The notes beneath the pieces are model-generated. The model was not told where the DNA came from. It worked only from the letters and a program-made list of their open reading frames with translations, and searched no databases. From contig SPDT01000003.1 in the NCBI GenBank assembly GCA_008477525.1, forward strand, positions 1,798,001 to 1,862,000: a stretch of 64,000 nt of DNA, given 5' to 3'. The translations under genes and the position numbers were made by a program. This DNA is from Hypomyces perniciosus (taxonomy: Eukaryota > Ascomycota > Sordariomycetes > Hypocreales > Hypocreaceae). This document shows positions 21,785-32,703 of the stretch, piece by piece (the first letter of the stretch is position 1; every line of letters begins with the position of its first letter).

Positions 21785-22397
21785 ATGACTCGAGGCGAAA
21801 CTACTCAGAACAAGGTCCACTACAAGGGACAAGGGGACGAGTTCCTTGTCTTCGTGGATAATGTCAGCACTTATAAGAAGTGGCAAGTTGACAAGAGCGT
21901 TCCATTGATGTACTTCCTGTCATCGTTCAAGATATTTGCCACACATAGGTAAGCAACTACCTCGCTTCTATTGACCCATTCGGTGTATCATTTCTACAAA
22001 GCACTATCGCTTTGGGGCGGGCCGGCAGCTAGCTGGCCCTAACTAAAACGTGGGTCGCAACCGAGAGAGTGGATCGCTTGCATTTACCACCGATCGTAGC
22101 AGCGGCAGTGAACGAAGCTCCACGGACGATGGCTAACTGAATTTTAATGCAGGCAAGGCGCCTGGGCGCATATAATGCGGCCTCCCAGGCAACACTGATC
22201 AACGAGTTCGGCACTCATGTAAATGAGGATGTCATCAAGCAGATCTTGGAGAAGGGCTCCATCCAGCAATCCGAGGTCGGTTTTCTCTATTCCCCCTCCT
22301 CTCCCTGCAAGAGCTCAACACTAACACCTTTGCCCAACAGATGCCAGGGCGCCAGGGAACAAAGAATGACTCGAGGGGAACCATGGTTACCCACTGA
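21785..22397 (+). CDS. RTC3: RTC3-like protein (SBDS N-terminal domain family)
   Basis: Exon 1 (21785-21948) encodes MTRGETTQNKVHYKG then VDNVSTYKKWQVDKSVPL and FKIFATHR, the recognisable start of the small SBDS-N family typified by yeast Rtc3 (YHR087W), linked to RNA metabolism and telomere-capping genetics. After a long intron (about 204-209 nt), exon 2 encodes GAYNAASQATLINEFGTHV and VIKQILEKGSIQQSE. A second intron (22276-22340; unusual donor GTCGGT, ideal branch CACTAAC, acceptor AACAG) leads to MPGRQGTKNDSRGTMVTH. The usual acceptor (GCAG, exon from 22153) would put exon 2 out of frame, because one base is missing between CAAGGCGCC and GGCGCATAT. An acceptor 5 nt further on (CAAG, exon from 22158) restores the frame and yields 112 aa with two conserved residues lost. 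A sequencing error is possible. Confidence 0.75.
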
Positions 22398-23340
22398 GTT
22401 GTGAGAAAGTCCAGATACCAACAGCTGGATTCGTGAACTCCGTGGCCTCCGATCATAGTTCGTGCGATACCATCGATGGCGTTAATCCCTTCCAACTCGG
22501 GCATGGTTCAACATTGTCACTTTAGCATACTGGAACGATGCAGCTTCAGTACCAACGATCAGCTATTTTCCAGCTAGTTGTATTCCCGACAAAGAAACCC
22601 ATTGAAAGCATGTCGCGGGTGAAGCCCTTGCTGTGTTTGGGCCTGAGTTTTGATTACGACTCGCGAAGCTTAGTTCTTTTTCTGAATGTGATATTGCATC
22701 ACGCAATTGGCGGTATGAGGAACTTCTTGGGAGGTTGGTATATCGCCAAATATTTCTCTCCCAGCGCGTTATCTTTCGGCGAAAGCAGCCGCTTCTTATA
22801 TGCAGTAGTCGGCTACCAGGCGACGAATGTTATATATATCAGGGTGTGTCTTCTCAATGACGTCTGTAGGGAAAAACCCGAAACGAAAGGAGGCAATTCA
22901 CGGCATATTTGTCAAGTTACTAGCCGTAAGTTCAGTGGTTTACGCAATAGTTGGAGTGGTAGTGTAAGTGAGTCTCTTGGCTTTGATTTGGTCTTCGCAC
23001 GCATTGCTTAATGTAAAAGTGCGCTTGCTCCCCCTTCCTCTCTGTCTAATTTTCCAGCCTTTTATACTGCAATTTAGACATCGTGCAATTTCGTGCTAGT
23101 GACCTCAGGCTGCTCTTGCAGCCTTCGTCTACCGGCTTCCTGCATGTTTGCTGCCCCTTACCACTATCTCAACCATCAAGCCAATCTAACTTCCTAGCCC
23201 TCTGACTGGCTCAGCACTTCCGGCCTATAGCTTGTGGGTTGACATGTGTTCCGACCTTCATATTCTAGCCAATTGCATCCGCAACCTTGCCCGTCTCAAT
23301 CTTCCGTTAACAACAGCCCTCATTTCCACAGCTTCCGTCC
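22398..23340. other. Spacer; one doubtful 157-codon frame
   Basis: The ATG-initiated open frame at 22538-23011 (+) has an amino-acid pattern unlike a folded protein family and no splice or promoter support. From about 23000 the DNA may belong to a decayed element interrupted by the hAT insertion at 23341. Confidence 0.3.
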
Positions 23341-24760
23341 CAGTGTGGTCAACAATTCAATCAATTCAACTTGACTACTCTCGTTAATTAAATTGACGCC
23401 ATTTAACAGTAGGCCGATTATTGATTAATTAACGGAGGCCTCTATTTGAATTAATTGAATTGAAATTGATCACATTCACGGCAATTAGTCAGCCGCTGCC
23501 GCCGCCGCCCTCTCGCTCCCTCTTTCTCTCTTCCCCCCTCCCTTATTCAGATCGCCAGCTAATAACAGTAATACTAGCTGGCTGCAATTCTATATAATTC
23601 TATAGCATTTCCGCAACCTTATTCTCGCCCTTATTATTCTGTTCAGCTATTACTGCCTCCTTCTACTCTATAATACCGGGGCTGCCATTCGATTAAATAA
23701 ATCAAATAAATATATACTAAAGTAATATATATAAGATTTTAAATAAATTAAATGCAGATATACCGGAGTTTATAAATATAAATATTATAGTATATTTATA
23801 TTTAACTTATTTAATATCTTATATATATTATTTCACTATGTATTTATTTAATTTATTTGATTGAATAGCAGCCCTATATAATACTCTCTTTAATTAACCT
23901 TGTTCTGAACTATAATTAAAGAGTTATCGCTATCCCGATTATAGATGATTTAAGGCGCGGCTACCTTAGAGCAACTATAGCACTACTTGCTGAGAAAAGT
24001 CGTTCAGGCTTAGCCGATATTGGGGGTACTGAGAGAATATTAATGGCCATTTAGGAAAGATACAGGTATTCCTCCTGCTTTAATATCTAATATTAAAATC
24101 GATTACTAACTTTAGAGTTGTTTAGATAGGTATTTAAAAGCTAGCGGTTAAACTTATCCTCAAGTGCGTTATCCTTATTACTATCAAGCTGTGATAGAAG
24201 TAATGGATTTGCGGTATGGTAGCAGTTAAATAGCGTGTATATCTTTCTCGGCTGCCAGATATAAAGCGTGGTAGCGGTATCCCCTAATAACTGATATTTA
24301 TACTGGTTCTCCTATAGATTCTTTATAATATTCTTTGCTGAGCTAATCTATTACGTATTCGGTAACTACTACTCTTTAAAGTATTTAAAGCGATATTTCG
24401 GATATAAGGATATTGCGGTATAGTATATAGGTGTCTTGTTAAGATGCCTATAAGACTTATTAAGTAGGATCTATATTTAGTAAATTAATAAAATCCCTAA
24501 TTATTCTATAATAGCGAGGGAGTATATGCAATACTTTTTATTGTAGTGTTATTTAGTATAATGCGATGTTTGTTTATTTTTAACGGATCTATATTCCAGT
24601 ATTAGCTGCTAGTATTTGGCTCTATTAGCTAGTTATAATGGCTCCCTCCAGGGTATAATAACCTACCCGTCAATATTATTAATTCTTTTAATTAACGGGA
24701 CTTCTATATTGATTGAATTGACAGTTAACGGAAGCTGACGTTGAATTGTTGACCACACTG
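23341..24760. mobile_element. Decayed or non-autonomous hAT-type DNA transposon
   Basis: The ends are perfect 20-bp terminal inverted repeats (23341-23360 and 24741-24760) beginning CAGTGTGGTCAACAATTC. The direct flanks are TTCCGTCC on the left and TTCCGTCT on the right, an 8-bp target duplication with one C-to-T difference. An 8-bp duplication with ends of type YARNG is the mark of the hAT superfamily. The 1.4-kb interior is very AT-rich and stop-filled on all frames. It retains no transposase frame, so it is a RIP-mutated relic or a long MITE. A nested inverted repeat occupies 23678-23874. Confidence 0.75.
23678..23874. repeat. Nested foldback repeat inside the hAT element
   Basis: A roughly 90-bp imperfect inverted repeat: the left arm starts GGGCTGCCATTC and the right arm ends GAATAGCAGCCC, with AT-only arms between (AATAATATATATAAGAT and its partner). 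It could be a nested MITE. Most mismatches between arms are C/T or G/A type. Confidence 0.6.
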
Positions 24761-25503
24761 TTCCGTCTTTAACAGCTCGGACTTCGTCGGCCTGACTTGA
24801 AGCTATATACCGACTGCATCCTTTATTGAGCTGGCCTTCTTCGTAAACGTTCTCTTCTTGTTAGAGACTCGAACACCAAGGTCTATTAAGAAAAGTAGAA
24901 ATCCCTTAGGGAATTTCTAGGAACCCAAGTAGTCAGAAATCTCTCTTACTTACCTTCCAAGAGGACATCTGCTCAAGTCACCATTTCGGGCTACTCTTAG
25001 TCTAGCTTCTTACTACTGGCTCAGCTAAGCTCGTCGTAACTCTCTTTCAGCGTATTCCTTAGGCTGTTGCCTTCTGGACCTAACTTCTAGTTGCTTGATT
25101 ACCTTCAGGCAATCAAACTAGCATCTCACTGGATAACAGGGCCTAGATCTATCATCTAGAGTAATCGAGTCGCTGTGCCTCTAGGTTCTAAGAGCTTCCT
25201 CCATCCAGTAAAGTAGTTCTTCCACTCTGATAGTACTGAACCTATACTTTAACTAATATCTCGGTCTCGCTCCTCACGGGTCTTCTCTAGCTCGAGTACC
25301 CGAAGTCATCTAGGAAGGTATTGCAACCGCTGAGCTGCCTGCCTCAGTCGCCTGCAGTTGACCGAGCTCGTACTCACGTTGTCCGACAATAATGCTAGGG
25401 TTTTAATACATCCACAGATTGCATATACATACGTGTGCTAATTGGACTTCTACTATCTTAATGCAAAATTAGAACTATTATCAATTAGACCAAATACGGC
25501 CAG
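24761..25503 (-). pseudogene. Decayed coding remnant, probably transposon-derived
   Basis: The minus strand shows protein-like stretches broken by stops. Examples are LRQAAQRLQYLPR, LELEKTREERDRDI, LSEWKNYFTGWRKLLEPR and MIDLGPVIQ. Many interrupting stops are TAG or TGA at places where CAG or CGA would read through. If the hAT insertion and one target-duplication copy are removed, a frame appears to run across the junction (KSELLKTEAVEMRAVV). The pattern suggests a RIP-damaged retrotransposon gag-like frame. No domain recognised. Confidence 0.35.
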
Positions 25504-27179
25504 CTATTCCTTAATACAGAGCCTCCTAACAATCTGCACCAGCCTGCTTCTCGTCCTCTTCCCATGAAAAACATGTCCATGATCCAAATCTTCAAACCAC
25601 AGCACATCGAGCCCATCACCTTTCCATACCCCATCCTCCCAACTCTCAGTCTCCAGGACCCAATCATCCGAGCCCGTCAGATACGCCCCAATTGATTTCG
25701 TATCGACGATCACATCTCTACCAGCCAAGACCACGGTCACGCGATGGCCCTGGATGTCTTCCTTCCACAAGACATTATCAGCCCAGAAAAAGCGTCGGAA
25801 TAGCGTATGTGAGACGCCCATATCCTTAGAGCCAAAGTAAGAGAGCAGGTATTCATTGGCGCGACTTGGTTTCCGACAGATCTGGATAATTAAGGAGGTT
25901 AGCTGAGGTCGTTAGTCGGGAGATAGGTTAGGCATCACAAAATTATACGCCACGTCAGGGAGATGTAGTAGAAAAGACACCGGGTCAACAAACAAAACCG
26001 GGCCAATCTTCCGTGCGATCTGTGGGGTGTGGAGGAGGTGCGCCGCAATCACGCTTCCGTAACTTCACATAGTCAATATCAACATATAACAATAACCAAG
26101 ACACAGACAGAAGGGGATACTCACGAGTGTGATACTAGTACAAACTTTTCCCACCCGTGTGCCTTCAACGTGCAACGAACCTCGTCACACATTTCATCTT
26201 TCAATATTGCTTCAGCTGTTATCCTAGAGCTTACAGACATAATCTCTATAGCAATGATCCCCACCTGCCCATCCAACGAATCGTCGCTATCGTCTGCATT
26301 GAGTTCGGCCAAGAAGTTTATATACGGGTAGAGTCCGATACCGATGCCGTGAATGAACAGGATAGGGAGCCTCGCCTTGGAGGTATGCGGCCGGTGCCAG
26401 TAAGTGAGGGTTTTCCCAGGGGAGCTATAGGCAGCGAAGAGAGTGAGGGGGCGTGGGGGGAAAATAGCGAGAAACCGGAGGAACGCCGTGCGGTGGAAGT
26501 TAAAGGAGTAGTATCGCAAATAGATAGACGCTATTGTATCGACAGCAAACACGCACTAGAGAATAGCAAAGTTAGCAACCTGACTGGCATGGGCCGATAT
26601 GTTCACGCGTATCTCACTATAGCAACTCACCAGATACCACGTCAAGCTCCGGTGTAACATCTCTACCTTGTCGAGCGTCAATCTAAGGCACTTCGCGTTG
26701 CCGCGCCCGGGTTCCAACTTCCGTCCTAACAACTTCTCCATCTCTCCAGCATACTCCTCCAGCTCTTCATCATATACCGGATCAGGCTCTCCCGTGTTCA
26801 AAAACGCCCACCGGAAGAAGTCTTTAACGTTCTCCCGCTTAATCTCCGCCGCCGGCGCGTCCCGGAACCATTTCGTCAGGTACCGGACGGGGTCTGGGAT
26901 GTTACTGTGGCAGCGCCAAAACAGCTTCCGGCGATCCTCACGGCAGGGGGGGGTGGGATGTCTCGCAGCTCTCTGGAGGTATGCTTTGCGCGGAAGGTAG
27001 ATGATGAGATAGAAAATGGCCTCGAGAGCGAGCCACGCCTCTAATACTCGGGGGTTTTGGAACGGAAGATGGACTAGCGGGCTGACCAGCGAATAGACAA
27101 GACTGAGGGGTGCGACCAGGTGCAGGAGGAATATACATGTCCGGATGAAGATGTAGTCCCAAACGGATGCCCCTATCAT
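25504..27179 (-). CDS. Membrane-anchored alpha/beta hydrolase
   Basis: Exons 27179-26631, 26555-26125, 26062-25939 and 25881-25504, with introns of 75, 62 and 57 nt (branches GCTAAC in the first and third), join to 493 aa. The N-terminus has one or two hydrophobic helices (about 10-35 and 48-65), suggesting an ER or vacuolar membrane anchor. The alpha/beta-hydrolase fold follows: oxyanion-hole motif FIHGIGIG (250-257); the nucleophile elbow with Ser327 in the sequence S-H-S-Y-G, formed only after splicing across exon 2/3; an Asp in GRDVIVD near the C-terminus; and a candidate catalytic His in DLDHGHVFHGK. The first Gly of the usual G-x-S-x-G is Ser. This matches a fungal family of uncharacterised hydrolases; the substrate is unknown. 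It lies between transposon debris and repeat DNA but is intact. Confidence 0.8.
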
Positions 27180-28087
27180 GGCGAAGGTAAATATAATACC
27201 GCCAGTGGTGGAAATTGAGGTAGCGCAGATATGTTACTTAGTGAGTAGTGCCCCGAAGGAAAGTATATGCGTTGCTATACTCTCGAAGAGCCATTCCAAA
27301 TCCTCTGTAGAATCATGATATTTATATCAGCAATATCGCGAGTCGGCTAAGTTATAGGCTACAATACGTGCATTTTGTTGAACAGGGCAGTATTGATTTG
27401 TTGGGAACTCGCATCCTGCCACTAACCCCCTCCCCGTCCTCCCACTCACCGTCTAATTGCCCTGGAGGTATATATAAACTTTGACATGTGAAGGGACGAT
27501 TTGCAGGGATGACTACACCAATACATGGTGGTGTCATATGCTATACGGCACTTATGGTTTTGCTCCTGTGGAGGCCTAGTCATAAGAAATGGCCTGTTGA
27601 ACAACTCGCCGCCAAATGACAACCAGAATAAATATGAACAGAGCACTATAGATGTCGACTTAGACGAGATTTTGAGAAATAACCCGTCCCCAGGCACGTC
27701 CATGGCAATAGCGTCGTAAAACAGGTGCGCTTAACAGCATAGTAAACGGTCACGGGGACGACAGTCGTTGTTGTTGTTGTTGTTATTATTAACGTCCTAT
27801 TGGTGCTAAATACACAGGCCTATCTAGGCATCTGGACGGTAGGAGCCAGCCAAGGTCTTTATCGCATCCATGGATACAATATTGGGTCACCTCCACGTGG
27901 TCCTGTCAGTTCAAGACCGGCCTAACTGGCCAGCAAGCTGCCAGAGAATAGCCGGAGGTGTTGACCTTATAGCCGTTCGCTACGTTTCGCCGGACAAAGG
28001 AAAGGATTCGAGGCCTAGGGCCTCAGGATTCAGGCACCAGGATGAAAAACCCTCCTTGCAGAGGGGAAAAACCTGAGTGTTGGCTGC
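27180..28087. other. Spacer with a GTT microsatellite
   Basis: No gene supported. A (GTT)n run of about seven units lies at 27768-27787. Confidence 0.35.
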
Positions 28088-28405
28088 TGAGCCCTCTACG
28101 AGGTCTAGCAAGGGGTTCAGGGCAGGCCGAGGCTTGCGAGACGGTGTGTTGGCTGTGCCTCTTGCGAGGCGATAGTAGTGCCTTTTGCGAGGCGATGTAT
28201 TGGCGGTGCCTCTGGCGAGGCGATGTGTCTCTTGCGAGACGATGTGTCGGCTGTGCCTCTTGCGAGACAACAGTAGTGCCTCTGTGAGGCAGAGTGTCGG
28301 GACCTCTTGCGAGGCGACGCGTTTTCGGGGCCTCTCGCGAGGCAATATGTCTCTTACGAGACGATGTGTCGGCTGTTGCTTCCTAGGAGGCAACGTGTTG
28401 GCAGC
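28088..28405 (+). repeat. Array of short hairpin-forming repeats
   Basis: About eleven units of 19-28 nt, each centred on a 5-bp stem with a 3-4 nt loop: GCCTC-TTGC-GAGGC and variants. Variants include GCCTC-TGGC-GAGGC, GCCTC-TCGC-GAGGC, GCCTC-TGT-GAGGC, GCCTT-TTGC-GAGGC (wobble), and GTCTC-TTGC-GAGAC and GTCTC-TTAC-GAGAC, where both sides of the stem changed together. Most units end GATGTGT(C/T)GGC(T/G)GT. An open frame on the minus strand (27980-28393) simply translates the repeat (LARGTANT...RKRHY) and is not considered a gene. See Findings. Confidence 0.65.
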
Positions 28406-30087
28406 AGAGCTGCGTAGATTTCGTAGCCAGCTCTCGAGGAAGGTGAAGCTCTCCGAATTCCTTCCTCTTTATGCGTTGTTAGGGCCCGGCAAGCCCAAGC
28501 GGAGAGATAGGCCGGTAGGCCTGCAAAAATTACCCCGCACGTTAACAAGCTATAACAGCTGCTAGCGTGGGAGAATTTTTACAGGGGAGAGTTGGGGACG
28601 ACAGTCGGATTGGCAATGACTATATTTGTAAGAAAACAGTTACATAGTCAGCTTGAACACATCACGAATATAGGGCGCCTGAATTCCACTCAATTGACCG
28701 TGTTCCCCTCTAAATTGGTTTCCCTTCCAGCCCTTTTATCTTAGAAAGAAAAAATGACGCATGTTCGGTTTCGCATTCGTTCAGCTCAGCCGGTGAGGCT
28801 GACTTTCTTGCATATCCAATTTCCAACACTAAGACCGACGTTATCCAACAATATTACGCTAGACCTACGGAAAATAGTCAGAGATACAATAGCTAGACCG
28901 ACGATGGAGAAAGTGCATGAGAATTGGATGTCCAAGGCATGGCAATGACTGAGGGCGGCCAGATGCGGAGCATGGCATAGCTTCTTATTCTAGATGCCTT
29001 GTACTCCTCTACCTATCATACGTGAAGTGTGTGCGGTTTTACAAGCTTTCAGTCTAGTGAGATCTCACGTCGTGCCGACCGCCATCAATATTTTGCTTCT
29101 TTTCCCTCCATACCCCCAATTGTTGGCAAACCAACATCCAGCGAATATTCGGAGAGGAGAACCACGGCCCTGAAGGCACCTTGGTAGTTTCCAAAATACA
29201 ATCCCCCCGGTTAGAGTACAATGGTCCTGTCAAAGCCATTCCGTTATCGTCTACTAGGATCGGATAGACCTGCCCAAAGCGAGTTCTCCCTCCGCGCTCT
29301 GGCTGGCCGAGTACTCCCAACCGAAGGCGACCTGTGGGTTGCTTTGCGTACTTCGCTCGTGCCCACTCGTAGAGGTCGACGGTGCCGGCGAGGACGGAGG
29401 AGTACGATCATGCAGGACTCAGGTTACCACCAGCAGACGCACTCGTCGTCCTCCCCGGGCCATGAGGGATATCATTAAAGAATGAATGCCTGATAGCAGC
29501 GATGAATATATGCCAGCACGCAAGTCACGGTCGTAATACGCAGGCAGCCTGGTGCACGGTTCTAGCGCAAACCGCCTATAAGCTCTCGGCCAGGCGTATA
29601 TCGGTCTATGTTGAGTATGTAAAAAGGGATGCCAAGTTGAGTCCACGTGCCAAGGTCATCAAGGCTTGCTTGATTAGGACACCATTGTTCGAGAGGAAGT
29701 TGCAGGCAAGTACATCAAGAGAGTTCAGGAAGAGGCTAAGACCAGGGAGGATATGATTATGACAGGTGGGTCCCCCAAACCTGGTTTGACACTATGGCTG
29801 ACCTCTTGTAGTTTCCGCATCATGTGGAATCAGGACTGATCTGCGAGACATTTTTCAAAGGTATTTGGACGATAAGGTCGAAATGGTAGAGTTGGATTAC
29901 CAACCAGGTGAAATGGCGTGAACACCGCCGAAGGTTTCTTATTGGACTTCTTCGCTCTTCGTTCCGTTTCTTGGGTCTCGCCCAGGAACACTGAATTGTG
30001 TTCATCTTGCATCCAGGGCATTGCATTCAACGCCTAGTGCACTGGCTGCAACTTGGTTGTTTCTGATCGCACTGAAGCGGATGGGTA
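28406..30087. other. Relic-rich stretch without an intact gene
   Basis: Short frames only. A minus-strand frame at about 29420-29054 has coding-like composition (VLGQPERGGRTRFGQVYPIL...) but no recognisable family and no complete structure; it could be a gene fragment. Confidence 0.3.
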
Positions 30088-30294
30088 TCAGCAGCATTCC
30101 CAACTTAACAGGTCGCCAGTGCGGCCGTGATCTACCCTAATTTTCCTAGCCTCGCACCTATGACAGGCGCGAGAACGCTTGCCAGTGTAAATCACAATGT
30201 TAGACAGAGGTGCAGGGCCAAATTGAATGACAGACTGAGTGAGATAAGTAAATACCCTGTCTAACAGCGGACTAACCTCACAGAGGTGCAACAA
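30088..30294 (-). pseudogene. Fragment of a Zn2Cys6 transcription-factor gene
   Basis: The frame contains GKRSRACHRCEARKIRVDHG, the start of the fungal zinc-cluster signature (C-x2-C-x6-C-D), with the third Cys replaced by Val (R-V-D where R-C-D is expected). No second half of the cluster follows. It lies head-to-head with and slightly overlaps the CHAT fragment. Treat it as a broken remnant. Confidence 0.35.
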
Positions 30295-30670
30295 AGACCA
30301 AGCCGTACAGGACCGGCTAACGGTAGAGAGGGTGTCGGAGCTGGGCCTAAGGAACGCGCGACTGGCGTATCTGTCGGCGTGCTCGACGGTGGAGAACAGG
30401 GCGGCACGGCTGTCGGATAAGGTAATTCATATAGTAAGCGGGTTCCAAGTAGCTGGGTTTCCATACGTAGTTGGATGTCTTTGGCCATCGATTGATAGGG
30501 TTTGCGCGGAGATGGCGAGTAAATTCTATGCGTCGCTATTTGGGCGAAGGGTGAGAGGATGGAACGGGCGGGAGGTGGCTTCAGTGCTTCGGGAAGCGGT
30601 GATGGCGGTGCGGGCAGCGGAGATGGACATGCCGTTGGCCTGGGCACCGTTTATTCACTACGGGGCATAG
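30283..30670 (+). pseudogene. C-terminal fragment of a CHAT-domain gene
   Basis: The frame contains LAYLSACSTVENRAARLSDK, then HIVSGFQVAGFPYVVGCLWP, RVCAEMASKFYASLF and a final PLAWAPFIHYGA. This is the C-terminal half of the fungal TPR-CHAT (caspase-like) family, including the C-S-T active-site loop. The 5' boundary is an acceptor-like site (branch ACTAAC, acceptor CACAG, exon from 30283), so this is the last exon of a gene whose upstream part (N-terminal repeats and first half of the CHAT domain) is missing from the adjacent DNA. The remaining frame has no stops. Confidence 0.65.
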
Positions 30671-32470
30671 CTGGAGGTGTCTCACAGCCTTACATGCACG
30701 ACAAGGCTCGCCGGTGCTTAACGCACGCTCAGTGTATCTTTGGGGCCCAACCCTCATTATTAATTAGAGGATCCTCTCGCTTTCTATGTGAGACCAGATC
30801 CAGCAAGATCCGCAACATTCATCTACGTCTGCTGCCCAGCCATATTAAAATAACGGAGGGGCGACTTACTACTCTTTTGCTTGCTTAGGGAAGAAATAGC
30901 ATCTTATTATTAGGTCGACCCGTGATATCACAGATGGTACAGGATGCTTCCCACAAGTGCGGAGTATTGGTTTATCGCGTCTTGTGTGGCCTTGTGTGTT
31001 GTTGCAACTAGCACCTCCTGCGGCATTGGTTCTTGCCGTCAGTCTAAAAATCTGGTCTTCAGGAACTGTTGTACAACAGTTGATAAGTATGGGGCCCTGC
31101 GATGTGCACATCTACTTAGTCTTCCTGTTCGTGATGATTTCTACACTTGCAACGACAGACCCCACCGTGCCCAGAGGTTAAGACGGTTAACCAGGATAGC
31201 ATTTCCCGGGACTAATGGAATCGGATTTGCGAGATTTGAGCGATAGATGGCGATGGTAGAGACCGAAACGACTGGGGTAATTCAATCGGTCAAGCCACCC
31301 AAGGAAGCGGGTTCGGCGCGGTCAATAGCTGAGTATGAGAATGTAAGAGTGCTCCGGGAAGAACATGGAGCTGAGGGAGCTCCGTGCTATAATTTCCGAA
31401 TTTTTGAGTTTCTTTACAAATGTGATCTGATATATAAATGTCTCCTCTATCTTCACGACCATTTGGTGGGAGAATATACTGCATTTAAAATCACTAAATG
31501 ATGGGTCAAGTTGAGACACTGCTCCACGAATGTATCCCGGCTCGTCAATCATAGTGCCGCTCAAGTCAATTCGCATTAGCCGCTCAACCCATGAATAAGC
31601 TGTAGCATATGGCAAGACCACAGAATAAATGTGAGTTTACGAGTAAAGACCGTAATAGTAAGCAAGTGTATGCTAATGCTCGCCGAAGGTTGGGGTGGAC
31701 TATGTCTGTTATTCTTTCTCTTTTTGCTCATACATCAAGACGGTTTTATTGAATCCTAAACATGTGCTAAAAATAAATGGTTAAACAAATTATATATAGA
31801 AATGATGGGATGCAAAAAAAAGGATGTGATATATTTGGGTTTTGCCTGGGGGTTCCCAGAAAAGGCCACAGGTCGACTTTGTTCCCGAGGACAGTGGACC
31901 AGGTCCTGGCGCCGCTAAATGCCATCATTATCTGACCGTTTTCTCTTAGGCTCCGTTCCATTACGCGCCACATGCAAAACCGCACATGCCTGAGTAATAC
32001 CTGCCTGAGCTTAGGGTTAGGTGAGCCTGATCAGGAGCGGCGATAGCGCTAAGCCGGATTGGCCGACGCCACAGGTCATTGTTCAACGTATTACTAACTC
32101 ACCTGTCTTATTTTAGAGGAACGACAGGTGCTCACAGCGTCAAGACTCTTGCCGAGGCACCAGGTTCACTGCGTGTCGCCATTTTATTGGTTGGGGCTCA
32201 CCCTTGCCTCATACTGGAGGGGGCGTGAGTCTAATAGCTCAGCCAGGCTGCAAATGCCGGGTTGCGAGTACATTACCGATGTCGGAACTGCCGCTGGGGT
32301 ATAAAACGGCGGCAGTGTTAGCTCCGTTTTAATATGCGTCAGGTGACTTAATAGTGGTGGATCGCTTAGCGCGGGGATTTATTGTCCTCCAAAAACGGAG
32401 TCGTGTGACTCCAAATTTGGAGTCTTGGGATGCAAAAAATGGAAGACATCGAACTCAAGAAAAGAGCTTG
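30671..32470. other. Spacer, no supported gene
   Basis: Scattered frames up to about 100 codons overlap on both strands. None has a start context, introns or a family match. Confidence 0.35.
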
Positions 32471-32508
32471 ACGGGACCCCGAATTTTCCACTACCTATGG
32501 TCGTATGT
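32471..32508 (-). pseudogene. Truncated 5S rRNA fragment
   Basis: The minus strand reads ACATACGACCATAGGTAGTG followed by GAAAATTCGGGGTCCCGT, the first 38 nt of the neighbouring 5S gene with two differences, then diverges. It is a 5'-end fragment about 80 bp downstream, in transcription sense, of the full copy's 3' end. Confidence 0.75.
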
Positions 32509-32584
32509 GCTTGGTGATGGCTTCAGTTAGCCTGTAATGATTCCCCACCCAAGTCTATAGAAAACACCAAAAAAATATTAAAAA

Positions 32585-32703
32585 ACATACAACAGCCGGT
32601 GTTCGCTGGTGGTCACCCACCCAACTACTAATCTGCCGGTTAGTGGCTTATCTATGGGGGAGCGGACGGGACCCCGAGCTTTCCACTACCTATGGTCGTA
32701 TGT
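32585..32703 (-). rRNA. 5S ribosomal RNA (copy 1)
   Basis: 119 nt. It starts ACATACGACCATAGG and ends CTGTTGTATGT, so the two ends pair as helix I. Canonical interior words are present: GTCCCGTCCGCTC, GATTAGTAGTTGGGTGGGTG and ACCACCAGCGAA. The 3' end is followed by a T-run (pol III terminator; 32577-32584 as A-run on the plus strand). Helix II arms TAGTGG/CCACTA pair. It lies alone, as dispersed fungal 5S genes do, 234 bp upstream of APC4 and on the opposite strand. Confidence 0.9.

Noticed and set aside
22538..23011. 157-codon plus-strand frame after the RTC3-like gene
   Set aside because: No family pattern, no splice or promoter signals; likely chance.
27980..28393. 137-codon minus-strand frame with LARGTANT repeats
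   Set aside because: Direct translation of the hairpin repeat array; frames exist on both strands because the unit is short and lacks stops.
29054..29478. Minus-strand coding-like stretch VLGQPERGGRTRF...
   Set aside because: No complete frame, boundaries or recognisable domain; noted as part of a relic stretch, not as a gene.
30869..32470. Several 80-110 codon frames upstream of the 5S gene
   Set aside because: Overlapping on both strands, no recognisable domains.
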